Below are positions 32,965-41,390 of a DNA stretch of 64,000 bases, piece by piece. The DNA is taken from assembly GCA_947627575.1 (NCBI GenBank), contig CANQWN010000002.1, forward strand, positions 179,922-243,921. The letters are read 5' to 3'. The notes under the pieces were generated by a model that made no database searches, was not told the origin of the DNA, and saw only the letters and a list, made by a program, of their open reading frames with translations. The first letter of the stretch is position 1. Each line of letters opens with the position of its first letter. The DNA is from an uncultured Clostridia bacterium (GTDB lineage Bacteria > Bacillota > Clostridia > Christensenellales > Borkfalkiaceae). The translations under genes were made by a program, and so were the position numbers.

Positions 32965-35898
32965 TCATTCTGTGCGCAACGCCACGACGGGATCTTTTTT
33001 TGCGGCTGCGGCGGCGGGAATAAGCCCCGAAATAAGCGTTAAAACTACGCTTACCGCCACCATTATTATCGCCTGCCACCACGGTAGCGCGGCTATCGTA
33101 TATATACCCGCCAGCGCGCCTATTATAAGGTTAAGCACAAGCGACAGGATATACGTAACAATTATGCCCACCAGCCCCGCGCTTAAACCTATCATAAACG
33201 TTTCGGCGTTGAACAGGCGTTTTATATCCTTCTTCCTTGCGCCCACCGCGCGGAGAATACCTATTTCCTTTATCCTTTCCACGACGGAGACGTAAGTGAT
33301 TATGCCTATCATAACGGTAGAGACGATAAGCGACAGCGCGGTGAAGGCGATAAGCGCAATGGTTATCATCTTTATCATTGTGTTTATCATTCCCACGATA
33401 AGCCCCACGTTGTCGGTATAATTTATCGTTTCCGCCTTTGTAAGCGGGGTATCCGCAAAGCCGTCGTCGGGATTTTCGTTTTCGCACCATTCGTTCCACT
33501 TATCGAGGTAGTCCGTTATCATATCCTTCGTTTTGAAATCCTTGGGATAGATTGAAACCGAAATGGGATTGCCCTTTCCGCCCACCATATCCGCGCTTAC
33601 CCTGTAACTTGCAAGCGGGTCTGTCTGTGACATTGCGCTGAAAAGGGAACTGAACATATCGCTGTTACCGCTGATAAAGCCCGTGGTCAACGCGCCTATC
33701 ACGGGCACGGTTTTGCTGGAATGGTATTCGCCGTTTTCGGTAAACGTATAGGAATAATTGTACGGCAATACCGCAAGCGAACCGTTTTGTTCGATATACT
33801 TCGCTATCCCGCTTTCCGCGGACGTTTCAAGCATATGGCGGGTAAGCGCGTGCGTATAGTACAAGCCCTGTTCGAGGCAGCCGTAGGATACGCCCTTTTT
33901 CTTCTGCAAAATCGCCTTTACCTTCAAATCCACTTTGCCTTCCTGCGGAAAGCCTTCCGAGGACGGGTTGTATTTGTATACCGCCTTGTCGGTGACGTCG
34001 GTAAGCGTATAGCGGGTTAAATCGGTCTGCGGCTTATCGGAATCGACTGAAACGGTATAAAACCTGTCGCTTTCGTCTTTCAGACTGTACACGGTATCGT
34101 TGGGATACCACGTGAAAGTTTTTGAATTTTCGCCCACGAAATCGCTTATCGGCTTGCCGTTAAGCCAGCCCGATATCAAGTCCTCGTCGTAATGCCCCTT
34201 GTCGTCAAGTTCGTTTTCCTTCAACGCTTTGAACGCGAAATCGAGAAATTCTTCCTGCGTGAAGTAACCGAACTGCCCCAAAGTGAGGTCGGTCGCCGCG
34301 CCGTCGTCCACGACGAGTATAAGCGAAGATTTGTCGTCGAATATGCCGTCCAACTCCCATTCGGTAAGCCCTTCGGTTTTACCGTAATCGGTTGCGACGA
34401 AATCGTACTGCGAAAGTATAAAGCTGTAATTATCCTTGCTGTTATCGGGTATTTCCTCAAAGGACGTGGCTTCGGGGATAATTGCGGCGAAGCGCGCGTA
34501 CTCTTCCTCGCGGGCGAGGACGGACGTGTACATCTGGCGTATCGCGGTTATCGAAACGTTGCCGCTGCTGTCCTCCGCGGGATCTATTTCGCCGTCTGTG
34601 ACGGTGAAATCGGTATATATGTTGTTGAAAAGGTTGAAGCGGTAGCTGTACTGCACGGAATTGTAATATTCTTCGGGCATATCGGAAAGGTACTGCACGT
34701 AAAGCGGGCTTATGTCGTTTGTGGTAAGCGACGTGCCCATTCCAACCAAAGTATCCAAAAGCGAATCCACGTAAATTTTATCGTCGAGGCGGGTTATATC
34801 CACCTTTTTGCCCGAGGACGTTGCCGCGTCCATAAGCACGTCGTACCTTATCGCCGTTTCGGTTATCATCACGGGGTTGCCGGAAAGCATATCGTTTTCC
34901 ATTGCGCGTATGTAATTTTGCACGCCCGCGGAAATGGCAAGCACCATCGAAACGCCTATTATGCCTATGCTGCCCGCAACCGAAACCATAGCCGTGCGCT
35001 TGCGTTTGGACAGCAGGTTTTTAAAGGACAGCCCGAACGCCATCGGCAGGGACATGGAAGTTTTTTTCTTCCTGCCCTTGTTGGTCTTTTTCTCCCCCTG
35101 CCCGCTTTGCCCGTCGGAAGCGGGTTCGCTTTCGGGTTCGCTTTCGGGGGCGCTTCCGTCCTTTTCCCCAACCGCGTCCGCGGAAGGCTTTGCATCTCCC
35201 TCTTCGTGATAATCCAGCCCTTCGTAGGGCATATCGTCGTCCACCACAAGTCCGTCAAGGAGGCGGATTATGCGGGTGGAATACTGCCGCGCGAGTTCGG
35301 GGTTGTGGGTAACCATTATTACAAGCCTGTCGCGGGAAATTTCCTTCAACAGTTCCATAATCTGCACGCTTGTTTTGCTGTCCAGCGCGCCCGTCGGCTC
35401 GTCTGCAAGTACGATTTCGGGGTCGTTTATAAGCGCGCGGGCGATTGCAACCCTCTGCGCCTGCCCGCCCGAAAGCTGATTGGGGCGGCTGTGTATCTTT
35501 TCGCCCAACCCCACCTTTTCAAGCGCCTCTATCGCGCGGGCGCGGCGTTCCTCTTTGCCCACGCCGGAAATGGTGAGGGCGAGTTCCACGTTCTGCAACA
35601 CCGTCTGGTGAGGTATAAGGTGATAGCTTTGGAAGATGAAACCTATCGAGTGGTTGCGGTAAGTATCCCAATCGCGGTCGGTAAATTTTTTTGTGCTTTT
35701 GCCGCCTATGATAAGGTCGCCCGAAGTATAATGGTCCAGCCCGCCTATTATGTTAAGCAGGGTAGTTTTGCCGCAACCCGAAGGTCCCAAAACGGAAACC
35801 AGCTCGTTGCGCCTGAAATTTACGCTGATGCCCTTCAACGCGGGCACGGGTTGCCCCGCCACAACGTAGTCTTTTTTGATGTCCTTTAACTTCAACAT
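32965..35898 (-). CDS. MacB/FtsX-type ABC transporter, fused ATPase and permease
   Basis: A 977-residue fusion. The N-terminal ~220 residues are an ABC ATPase: Walker A GPSGCGKTT (38-46), signature LSGGQAQRVAIARAL, Walker B IVLADEPTGALD and H-loop MVTHNPELA. A charged, Glu/Lys-rich linker follows, then a membrane helix near residue 305, a ~500-residue outward domain, and three C-terminal helices of the FtsX type with the VVERIKEIGILRAVGARKKDI motif. Such type VII ABC proteins move lipoproteins or peptides or drive mechanical signalling rather than transport across the membrane. The substrate is unknown. It follows the CmpB-like gene by 25 nt and is likely co-transcribed with gltX. Confidence 0.88.
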   Translation of the reverse strand: MLKLKDIKKDYVVAGQPVPALKGISVNFRRNELVSVLGPSGCGKTTLLNIIGGLDHYTSGDLIIGGKSTKKFTDRDWDTYRNHSIGFIFQSYHLIPHQTVLQNVELALTISGVGKEERRARAIEALEKVGLGEKIHSRPNQLSGGQAQRVAIARALINDPEIVLADEPTGALDSKTSVQIMELLKEISRDRLVIMVTHNPELARQYSTRIIRLLDGLVVDDDMPYEGLDYHEEGDAKPSADAVGEKDGSAPESEPESEPASDGQSGQGEKKTNKGRKKKTSMSLPMAFGLSFKNLLSKRKRTAMVSVAGSIGIIGVSMVLAISAGVQNYIRAMENDMLSGNPVMITETAIRYDVLMDAATSSGKKVDITRLDDKIYVDSLLDTLVGMGTSLTTNDISPLYVQYLSDMPEEYYNSVQYSYRFNLFNNIYTDFTVTDGEIDPAEDSSGNVSITAIRQMYTSVLAREEEYARFAAIIPEATSFEEIPDNSKDNYSFILSQYDFVATDYGKTEGLTEWELDGIFDDKSSLILVVDDGAATDLTLGQFGYFTQEEFLDFAFKALKENELDDKGHYDEDLISGWLNGKPISDFVGENSKTFTWYPNDTVYSLKDESDRFYTVSVDSDKPQTDLTRYTLTDVTDKAVYKYNPSSEGFPQEGKVDLKVKAILQKKKGVSYGCLEQGLYYTHALTRHMLETSAESGIAKYIEQNGSLAVLPYNYSYTFTENGEYHSSKTVPVIGALTTGFISGNSDMFSSLFSAMSQTDPLASYRVSADMVGGKGNPISVSIYPKDFKTKDMITDYLDKWNEWCENENPDDGFADTPLTKAETINYTDNVGLIVGMINTMIKMITIALIAFTALSLIVSTVMIGIITYVSVVERIKEIGILRAVGARKKDIKRLFNAETFMIGLSAGLVGIIVTYILSLVLNLIIGALAGIYTIAALPWWQAIIMVAVSVVLTLISGLIPAAAAAKKDPVVALRTE

Positions 35899-35923
35899 TT
35901 ACAAAATCCTCTCGGAATTAAAT

Positions 35924-36646
35924 TCAGATATCCTGCGCCCCGCCGTCGCTTTGGGTGTAGTCGGCGAGGTCCTCGCTTATATTTTTGCCCGATTTGAAGG
36001 GAAACGCGAAATTTGCCTTTTTGCCGAGCTTTTCAATTTTGTCCTTTATGCTCTCTTTAAGTTTTTCAAAGGAAATAACCGTGCCGTGTTCCTTTGCAAA
36101 GGCGCGTATCTTTGTGCCCAGATGCAACGAATGTCCCAAATCCACGATGAACACGCCGAAGAACACGCCTATGACGAACGCGAAAGCTATGTTATGCACA
36201 AACCATATTACGGCGTTGAGGACGTAAGGGTCTATCACGAAATAGTAGAACGCCGAAACAAGCAGCCAGAAGAAGGAAAACAAGGGGCAGATTATGCCCT
36301 GTATATTGCCCTTTCTGTCGGAATAATCCCACAGCTTTATCTTCATTCCCTTTATGAAGATAAGCCCCGCGATATATTCTATAAGGGTCATCGCCGCGCC
36401 CATAATGAGGATTATTATCAGGCTGTTCAGCCAATAACGCCCCGTATCGATGGGGATAAGCGTGATGGCGAAAAGCATCGTAACGCCGAAGCCGTAAAGC
36501 GGCAGATACGGCCCCGTAAGAAAGCCGGGGTTTATCCATTTTTTTGCGGTGAACAGGCGGCGGAAAACCACCTCTATGCACCAACCTATCGTACTGCCCA
36601 AAAAGAAGAGGAACGCGCCCACGAGAAATATGTCGGCAACCTTCAT
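35924..36646 (-). CDS. CmpB-like putative ABC-transporter membrane protein (PF06541 type)
   Basis: A 240-residue membrane protein with about five helices and a cytoplasmic, Lys-rich C-terminal tail. Seen blocks typical of the family: FLGSTIGWCIEVVFRR, WINPGFLTGPYLPLYGFG, and LWDYSDRKGNIQGIICP. The family is annotated as a putative type IV ABC-transporter component, but its function is not established. The start at 36646 is chosen because it directly follows the gltX stop (TGAT ATG) with an SD (GAGGAAG) inside gltX. A longer frame to 36670 overlaps gltX. Confidence 0.82.
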   Translation of the reverse strand: MKVADIFLVGAFLFFLGSTIGWCIEVVFRRLFTAKKWINPGFLTGPYLPLYGFGVTMLFAITLIPIDTGRYWLNSLIIILIMGAAMTLIEYIAGLIFIKGMKIKLWDYSDRKGNIQGIICPLFSFFWLLVSAFYYFVIDPYVLNAVIWFVHNIAFAFVIGVFFGVFIVDLGHSLHLGTKIRAFAKEHGTVISFEKLKESIKDKIEKLGKKANFAFPFKSGKNISEDLADYTQSDGGAQDI

Positions 36647-36647
36647 A

Positions 36648-38309
36648 TCAGTTTGCTTCCTCTGCGGCAAGCATTGCCGCTTTTATCCTTGCAAGCGATC
36701 TCTGCTTGCCGAGAATGTGCATTATCGTGCAAAGATCGGGCGAGTTGGGCATACCCGTTACCGCTATGCGCAAAATTTCCGCCGCGTCCGTAACGCTGCC
36801 CTTGTAGGCGGAAGGATCTGCCTTGTACGCCGCCGTGTCGGAAGCGAAGCCCGCTGCCGCCGCCGCGTTTTTAAGTTTGCAAAACCATACGGTATTGTCG
36901 TCGGCGGGGTCGTAATCCGCGCTTACCGCAGAAAGCACCGCCAGCACTTCCTCTTTGCCGAAGCGGAAGCAATATTCGGGTTTGAAGGTATCGTCGAAGA
37001 AATAATCTATAAGGCGCACGCCCTGTTCGGCGCGCACTATGTCCTTTCTGCGTTTTTTGCCCGACGTGCCCATGACGAGGTTTAAAATTTGGGTTATATA
37101 CTCTCTGTCGGAAAAATGCGCCCTGTCGGCTTGCGTGCCGAATTCTTCAACCCATTTTCCGAGGAAATCGCAACATTCTTCCGCGGACAGGCGCGAAATT
37201 TCCGTACGGGAAATATCGTTCAGCTTTTCCAGATCGAACAGCGCGCCCGATTTGCCCATCTTGTTTATCCTGAATTTAAAGCGGGTGTAATCCTCCTGCG
37301 GGTTTTTGTTTTCCCATTCCTCGAAGTCGGAATTAAGCAAAGTCATCAGATACTTTACTACGGCGAGGGGGAAATAGCCCGCTTTGCGGTAGTAATCAAG
37401 CGAAAGTTCGGGGTCCTTGCGTTTGGAAAGTTTGCGCTTGCCGCCGTTTTCCGTCTTCATAAGCGAACAGGTGTGCGCGTATTTGGGCGGTTTGAAGCCG
37501 AGTATGCGGAAAAGCTGAAGATGCACGGGCAGGCTGGAAAGCCATTCTTCGCCGCGTATCACAAGCGTGGTGCGCATAAAATGATCGTCTATCACGTGCG
37601 CGAAATGATAGGTGGGTATGCCGTCCGATTTCAATATAACCACGTCCTGGTCGTTTTCGGTTACGCTTACTTCGCCCTTTATCTCGTCGCGGAAAATAAA
37701 TTTTTCGGCGCCGCTTCCGGGGGATTTAAGCCTTATAACAAACGGCTTGCCTTCGGCGAGATTGCGATATATCTGCTCTTCCGTGAGATTGCGGCAGACG
37801 GCGTACTTGCCGTAATAGCCGGTGGTCTGCTTTTCTTCGGTCTGTCTTTTACGTATTTCGTCAAGCTGTTCTTCCGTGCAGAAACAGGGATATGCGTAGC
37901 CGCGGGCTATCAGGTCCTTTGCGAACGCGCGGTATATAGGGGCGCGGCGGCGCTGGTAGTAAGGACCGTATACGTTCAGCGGGGAAGAAATTTCCGCACC
38001 CTCGTCGAAGCGTATACCGAAATAATCAAGCGAACGTATCACGCTTTCCACCGCGCCTTCCACCTTTCGCTTTTCGTCGGTGTCCTCTATGCGGAGATAG
38101 AACACGCCGCCCGAAACGTGCGCGGCGCGCTCGTCCGCAAGCGCGGAATACAGGTTGCCCAAATGTATAAAGCCCGTGGGCGACGGCGCAAGCCTTGTAA
38201 CCTGCGCGCCCTCCGGCAAGTTGCGGGGCGGATAAAGTTTTTCGTACTCTTCAAGCGGCAGAAGGTCGCCGTCGGGTATAAGTGCGTTTGCAAGTTTTAC
38301 AGTGTCCAT
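36648..38309 (-). CDS. gltX: Glutamyl-tRNA synthetase
   Basis: A 553-residue class Ib synthetase. Seen: the HIGH-equivalent motif in RLAPSPTGFIHLGNLYSAL, the RIEDTDEKR block, the KMSKS loop as KRKLSKRKDP, and a C-terminal anticodon-binding domain. An N-terminal extension of about 35 residues precedes the catalytic core; this longer form occurs in several Clostridia. Whether it charges only tRNA-Glu or also tRNA-Gln is not clear from sequence. SD AAAGGAAAA precedes ATG 38309. Confidence 0.94.
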   Translation of the reverse strand: MDTVKLANALIPDGDLLPLEEYEKLYPPRNLPEGAQVTRLAPSPTGFIHLGNLYSALADERAAHVSGGVFYLRIEDTDEKRKVEGAVESVIRSLDYFGIRFDEGAEISSPLNVYGPYYQRRRAPIYRAFAKDLIARGYAYPCFCTEEQLDEIRKRQTEEKQTTGYYGKYAVCRNLTEEQIYRNLAEGKPFVIRLKSPGSGAEKFIFRDEIKGEVSVTENDQDVVILKSDGIPTYHFAHVIDDHFMRTTLVIRGEEWLSSLPVHLQLFRILGFKPPKYAHTCSLMKTENGGKRKLSKRKDPELSLDYYRKAGYFPLAVVKYLMTLLNSDFEEWENKNPQEDYTRFKFRINKMGKSGALFDLEKLNDISRTEISRLSAEECCDFLGKWVEEFGTQADRAHFSDREYITQILNLVMGTSGKKRRKDIVRAEQGVRLIDYFFDDTFKPEYCFRFGKEEVLAVLSAVSADYDPADDNTVWFCKLKNAAAAAGFASDTAAYKADPSAYKGSVTDAAEILRIAVTGMPNSPDLCTIMHILGKQRSLARIKAAMLAAEEAN

Positions 38310-38375
38310 AAAATTTTCCTTTTATTTATTCAACCGCCCGCCTGCCGCGAGACGGAAACTTTTGCGAAAGTGAAT

Positions 38376-38984
38376 TTATTTCTTTTTGCGCGTGACGTGC
38401 AGAAACACGAACCAGAGGATTATAAGCACCTCGAACACGGCGGCGACGACGTAGAGAATGTATATCTTGTTGAAATTTGTATACTTCACCACGAAGATAT
38501 GAAAAATAAGCACGAACGTCCACAGCGCCATAGACGACGACAGGGCGCAGGTTATCCTGTTGCCCCACAGCGCGGAAAAGACGATAAGCACCACCGACAT
38601 TGCGAACGGCGCGACGATGAACACCATATAGGCGTCCTTCTGGGTATAATCTATCAGGTAGAACACGGCGAAAACCGCCGTGGCGACAAACCAGACGAGA
38701 ACCGCCGAAAGCACGGTTATCAATATCCTCTTCGTGCGGATGGTAAGTTTGGGAAGAATTTTTTTAGCCGCCGCGTCCGACCTTACTATGTCGTCGAGGG
38801 TGACGTTGTAGAACTGCGCAAGCTGTACAAGCACGCGTATATCGGGGATTGCCTCTCCCCGTTCCCATTTGGAAACGGCTTTGTCGGAATAATCAAGCAT
38901 CTGCGCAAGCTGAAGCTGCGTAAGTTTGGCTTGGGTACGTAGATGAACTAAATTTTTGGCTATTGTTTCTTTTAATTCGTCCAT
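38376..38984 (-). CDS. Membrane-tethered XRE-family regulator
   Basis: A 202-residue protein. Residues 10-66 form an XRE helix-turn-helix (LRTQAKLTQLQLAQML, DKAVSKWERGEAIPDI). After a short basic linker come four hydrophobic helices (about 88-110, 120-138, 150-166 and 174-196), so the DNA-binding domain would be held at the membrane. This arrangement is frequent in Clostridia; the signal is unknown. No SD is present and the -10 box ends 6 nt before the ATG, so the mRNA is probably leaderless. A palindrome at 39024-39038 just upstream of the promoter could be its operator. Confidence 0.85.
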   Translation of the reverse strand: MDELKETIAKNLVHLRTQAKLTQLQLAQMLDYSDKAVSKWERGEAIPDIRVLVQLAQFYNVTLDDIVRSDAAAKKILPKLTIRTKRILITVLSAVLVWFVATAVFAVFYLIDYTQKDAYMVFIVAPFAMSVVLIVFSALWGNRITCALSSSMALWTFVLIFHIFVVKYTNFNKIYILYVVAAVFEVLIILWFVFLHVTRKKK

Positions 38985-38990
38985 AGCTCG

Positions 38991-39019
38991 ATTTTAGCAC
39001 ATATCTTTAAAAAAAACAA
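38991..39019 (-). promoter_or_regulatory. Promoter of the membrane XRE gene
   Basis: TTGTTT (39019-39014), 17-bp spacer, TAAAAT (38996-38991), with 6 nt between the -10 box and ATG 38984. Confidence 0.65.
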
Positions 39020-39023
39020 CAAT

Positions 39024-39038
39024 TCTACTGTGAGTAGA
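39024..39038. promoter_or_regulatory. Palindromic candidate operator between XRE and degV
   Basis: TCTACT-GTG-AGTAGA, perfect 6+3+6 inverted repeat a few bases upstream of the XRE -35 box. The rest of 38985-39178 holds AT-rich sequence and the unplaced degV promoter. Confidence 0.5.
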
Positions 39039-39178
39039 GTGTGAAATTTTTGTGGTAGAGTTATCTTTTGAAAGCGTGTAGCCGCAAAAACGTTTTGTAG
39101 ATGGGCAACAGTTGTATTTTGCCGTAAATGTATGATACTTTAATTATAGGGCGGCGATGAAGCCGCAAAGGATAAATT

Positions 39179-40114
39179 ATGAAAGATTTTGAAATTTTTG
39201 CCGATTCGGGATGCAACCTCGGCGACGAACTTATCGAAAAAACGGGAATAAAAATTATTTCCTTCTACTACAACGACGGAAAAAAGGAAAAGCCCTGCTA
39301 CGATCCCTCCCGCCCTTACAGGCAGACTGCAAAGGAATTTTACGAACTGATGAGAAGCGGCGCGGACGTGAGAACTTCGCTTATAAACGCGGGCAGATTT
39401 GAAGAAGAAATTGCCCCCGCGCTGGAAAACGGGAAGGACGCGCTGATAGTTACCATCTCTTCCGGGATAAGCGGAACGTACGCGCAGGCGAAGGCGGCGG
39501 CGAAAGCGCTTACCGAAAAATACCCCCGCAGAAAGGTGATTGTGGCGGACAGCGCCAACGCTTCGCTGGGGACGGGGCTTTTGTGCCTTAAAGCCGCGCA
39601 GTTGAGAGATATGGGCGAAAGCGTGGAAGCGTGCGCCAAATGGATAGAAAACAACGCGTACAAACTTAACAGCTACCTTACCGTAGGGGATTTGAAATAC
39701 CTGCGCAAAAGCGGCAGGATAAGCGCGGCGGCGGCGATAGCCGGGTCGATTTTGAACATAAAGCCGGTTATCCGCGCGGACGGCGGCGCCAACGCAAAAC
39801 TTGCAGTATTTTCGCGCGAGCGCGGCAGAAAGCGGGCCATTGCGGCGCTTTTGAACGCCTACGACGCGAGGTCGGCGGGGCACGGGATAGCGGCGATTGC
39901 GCACTGCGACTGCGAGGAAGAAGCCAACGAACTTGCGGAAAAGGTGAAAGAACACGGTGCAGAGGACGTTATTGTGGAATTTTACGATCCCTGCACGGGC
40001 GCGCACGCCGGTCCGGGAACGATTGCGCTGTTCTTCTTCGGGAAAGACAGGCGGGGCGGCGACGGCGACGAAGAAACGGTAAAGCGCGGAAAAGCCGCAA
40101 CGCAGAAAATTTAA
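39179..40114 (+). CDS. DegV-family fatty-acid-binding protein
   Basis: A 311-residue DegV (EDD-fold) protein. Seen: the N-terminal FADSGCNL, the first-domain ligand motif TISSGISGTY, and the second-domain block YLTVGDLKYLRKSGRISAAAA with the INIKP-like ILNIKPVIRAD. Known role of the family: binds long-chain fatty acids, and in Firmicutes several act as FakB, presenting fatty acids to the FakA kinase. No fakA is in view, so the link is inference. SD AAAGGAT precedes ATG 39179. It ends in a GC-rich hairpin. Confidence 0.88.
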   Translation: MKDFEIFADSGCNLGDELIEKTGIKIISFYYNDGKKEKPCYDPSRPYRQTAKEFYELMRSGADVRTSLINAGRFEEEIAPALENGKDALIVTISSGISGTYAQAKAAAKALTEKYPRRKVIVADSANASLGTGLLCLKAAQLRDMGESVEACAKWIENNAYKLNSYLTVGDLKYLRKSGRISAAAAIAGSILNIKPVIRADGGANAKLAVFSRERGRKRAIAALLNAYDARSAGHGIAAIAHCDCEEEANELAEKVKEHGAEDVIVEFYDPCTGAHAGPGTIALFFFGKDRRGGDGDEETVKRGKAATQKI

Positions 40115-40132
40115 TTTACGGGCTGAAAGAAC

Positions 40133-40159
40133 GCGGCGGCGCACGATGTGCGCCGCCGC
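40133..40159. terminator. GC-rich hairpin between convergent genes
   Basis: A 12-bp perfect stem (GCGGCGGCGCAC at 40133-40144 with its complement at 40148-40159). T runs are weak on both sides, so it may act as a bidirectional stop. Confidence 0.6.
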
Positions 40160-40175
40160 AAATTTATCTTTAAGT

Positions 40176-40661
40176 TCAAAGCCGCGTGCCGCCCAACGCG
40201 GCGCGCTTATCGGAAAGCAGTTTATTCAAAAAACACAGGCAACCCTCGTAGATATCCTCGTACGCTTTTTCAAAGTTGCGGGTGTACCACGGGTCGGAAA
40301 CGTCGCGCGGGCGATCGGTGAAAGAGCAAAGCCTGTGTATTTTTTCGCAAAATCTGCCGCCCGTAAGCCGAAGCACGTCGTTCAGGTTAGCCGTGTCCAT
40401 TACGAGGATATAGTCGTTGTTTATAACGTCCCTCAAAGAAAGCTGTTGCGCGCGGTGCGCGCCCGTTATACCGTGTTCCTTCAATTCGCGCAAAGCCGCG
40501 CCGTAGATGGGGTTGCCCACTTCGCAATCGTCGGTGCCGAAGGAAGATATGTTGAACCGCGAAGCCAGCCCCCGCTCCTTCACCATTTCGGTGAAAATAA
40601 GTTCAGCCATCGGCGAACGGCATATGTTGCCGAGGCAGACAAAACATACGCTTATCATCAT
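40176..40661 (-). CDS. Low-molecular-weight protein-tyrosine phosphatase
   Basis: A 161-residue LMW-PTP. The P-loop CLGNICRS (Cys9 nucleophile, Arg15) is at the N-terminus and the acid loop SDPWYTRNF near residue 121-129. These cytoplasmic enzymes reverse tyrosine (or arginine) phosphorylation; the target here is unknown. The C-terminal acid-loop form fits the YwlE/Wzb group. It overlaps the LOG gene by 4 nt (ATGA), so the pair is co-expressed; a second ATG at 40658 is an equally possible start. Confidence 0.92.
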   Translation of the reverse strand: MMISVCFVCLGNICRSPMAELIFTEMVKERGLASRFNISSFGTDDCEVGNPIYGAALRELKEHGITGAHRAQQLSLRDVINNDYILVMDTANLNDVLRLTGGRFCEKIHRLCSFTDRPRDVSDPWYTRNFEKAYEDIYEGCLCFLNKLLSDKRAALGGTRL

Positions 40662-41242
40662 TCACCGAGTTTAAGTTTTTGCCAGGGCGTGCCCTGCGGT
40701 CTGTAATTTTCGAGATATTCGATAACTTCGTCCCCGTCGCTGAAATAAGAGTACAGCTTACTGCACCCGAACGTTATAAACTTTTTGCCCGCAACGGACT
40801 GCATAAAGCGTTCCAGATCGTCGTAATATCCGCCGATATTGTAAATCGCCAACGCCTTTTCGTGCCTGCCCAACTGTTTTAACGTAAGCACCTCGAAAAA
40901 TTCTTCAAAAGTGCCTACCCCGCCCGGGACAATCAAAAACGCGTCCGCGTCGTCCTCCATTTTGCGCTTGCGTTCCGCCATATCTTCGGTATACGTTATC
41001 TTGTCGCACCCGTCGTAGAGGCTTTCCACCCCTTCGTCGCGGAAAAACCGCGGAATTACGCCGTGGATATACCCGCCGCCGCGCTTAAAGCCGCGCGCCG
41101 CCGCGCCCATAAGCCCCGTGGCGCCGCATCCGAATACGAGGGAATGTCCGCGCGTTGCCAACTTTTCGCACAGGCTTTCCACCGCATTGATGTAACTTTC
41201 GTCAATATGCGCGCTGGACGCGCCGAAAACGCAGATCTTCAT
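40658..41242 (-). CDS. LOG-family protein (cytokinin riboside 5'-monophosphate phosphoribohydrolase type)
   Basis: A 194-residue Rossmann-fold protein. Seen: the start ICVFGASSA, the nucleotide-binding VFGCGATGLMGAAARG, MAERKRKMEDDADAFL and the signature PGGVGTFEEFFE. Members hydrolyse nucleoside 5'-monophosphates at the base-ribose bond; the bacterial role is usually unclear. The start at 41242 (MKICVF) is preferred because AAGG sits 9 nt before it; ATG 41248 is too close to that SD. A consensus promoter lies at 41277-41305. Confidence 0.9.
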   Translation of the reverse strand: MKICVFGASSAHIDESYINAVESLCEKLATRGHSLVFGCGATGLMGAAARGFKRGGGYIHGVIPRFFRDEGVESLYDGCDKITYTEDMAERKRKMEDDADAFLIVPGGVGTFEEFFEVLTLKQLGRHEKALAIYNIGGYYDDLERFMQSVAGKKFITFGCSKLYSYFSDGDEVIEYLENYRPQGTPWQKLKLGE

Positions 41243-41276
41243 AGCCATACCTTAAAAGTGTTATACTTACTTAATC

Positions 41277-41305
41277 ATTATATACTTTTTCGTAAAAAAT
41301 GTCAA
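41277..41305 (-). promoter_or_regulatory. Promoter of the LOG-phosphatase pair
   Basis: TTGACA (41305-41300), 17-bp spacer, TATAAT (41282-41277). The first copy of the tmRNA 3'-end repeat begins 5 bp upstream of the -35 box. Confidence 0.9.
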
Positions 41306-41309
41306 TATA

Positions 41310-41326
41310 CGTCCACCAAATAACCC
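41310..41326 (+). repeat. Extra copy of the tmRNA 3' end (copy A)
   Basis: CGTCCACCAAATAACCC, identical to the tmRNA 3' end plus 8 downstream bases but on the opposite strand. It is in direct orientation with copy B at 41341-41357, 14 bp away. Confidence 0.85.
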
Positions 41327-41340
41327 TATCCGTAAATTCC

Positions 41341-41390
41341 CGTCCACCAAATAACCCACGGTCTAAAAACCGTGGGTTATTTGGTGGACG
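41341..41390. repeat. 22-bp inverted repeat that includes the tmRNA 3' end; likely terminator
   Basis: Left arm 41341-41362 and right arm 41369-41390 are perfectly complementary with a 6-nt loop. The right arm, read on the - strand, holds the last bases of tmRNA (CGTCCACCA, 41390-41382) and the following AATAACCCACGGT. The inner GC part (CCCACGGT/ACCGTGGG then TTATTT) resembles the tmRNA terminator. Confidence 0.85.

Noticed and set aside
34192..35889. 565-codon frame antisense to the fused ABC transporter
   Set aside because: Shadow frame; the sense strand carries intact Walker and FtsX motifs.
37089..38942. 617-codon frame antisense to gltX and the XRE gene
   Set aside because: Shadow of strong codon bias in gltX; it crosses two real genes and their promoter region.
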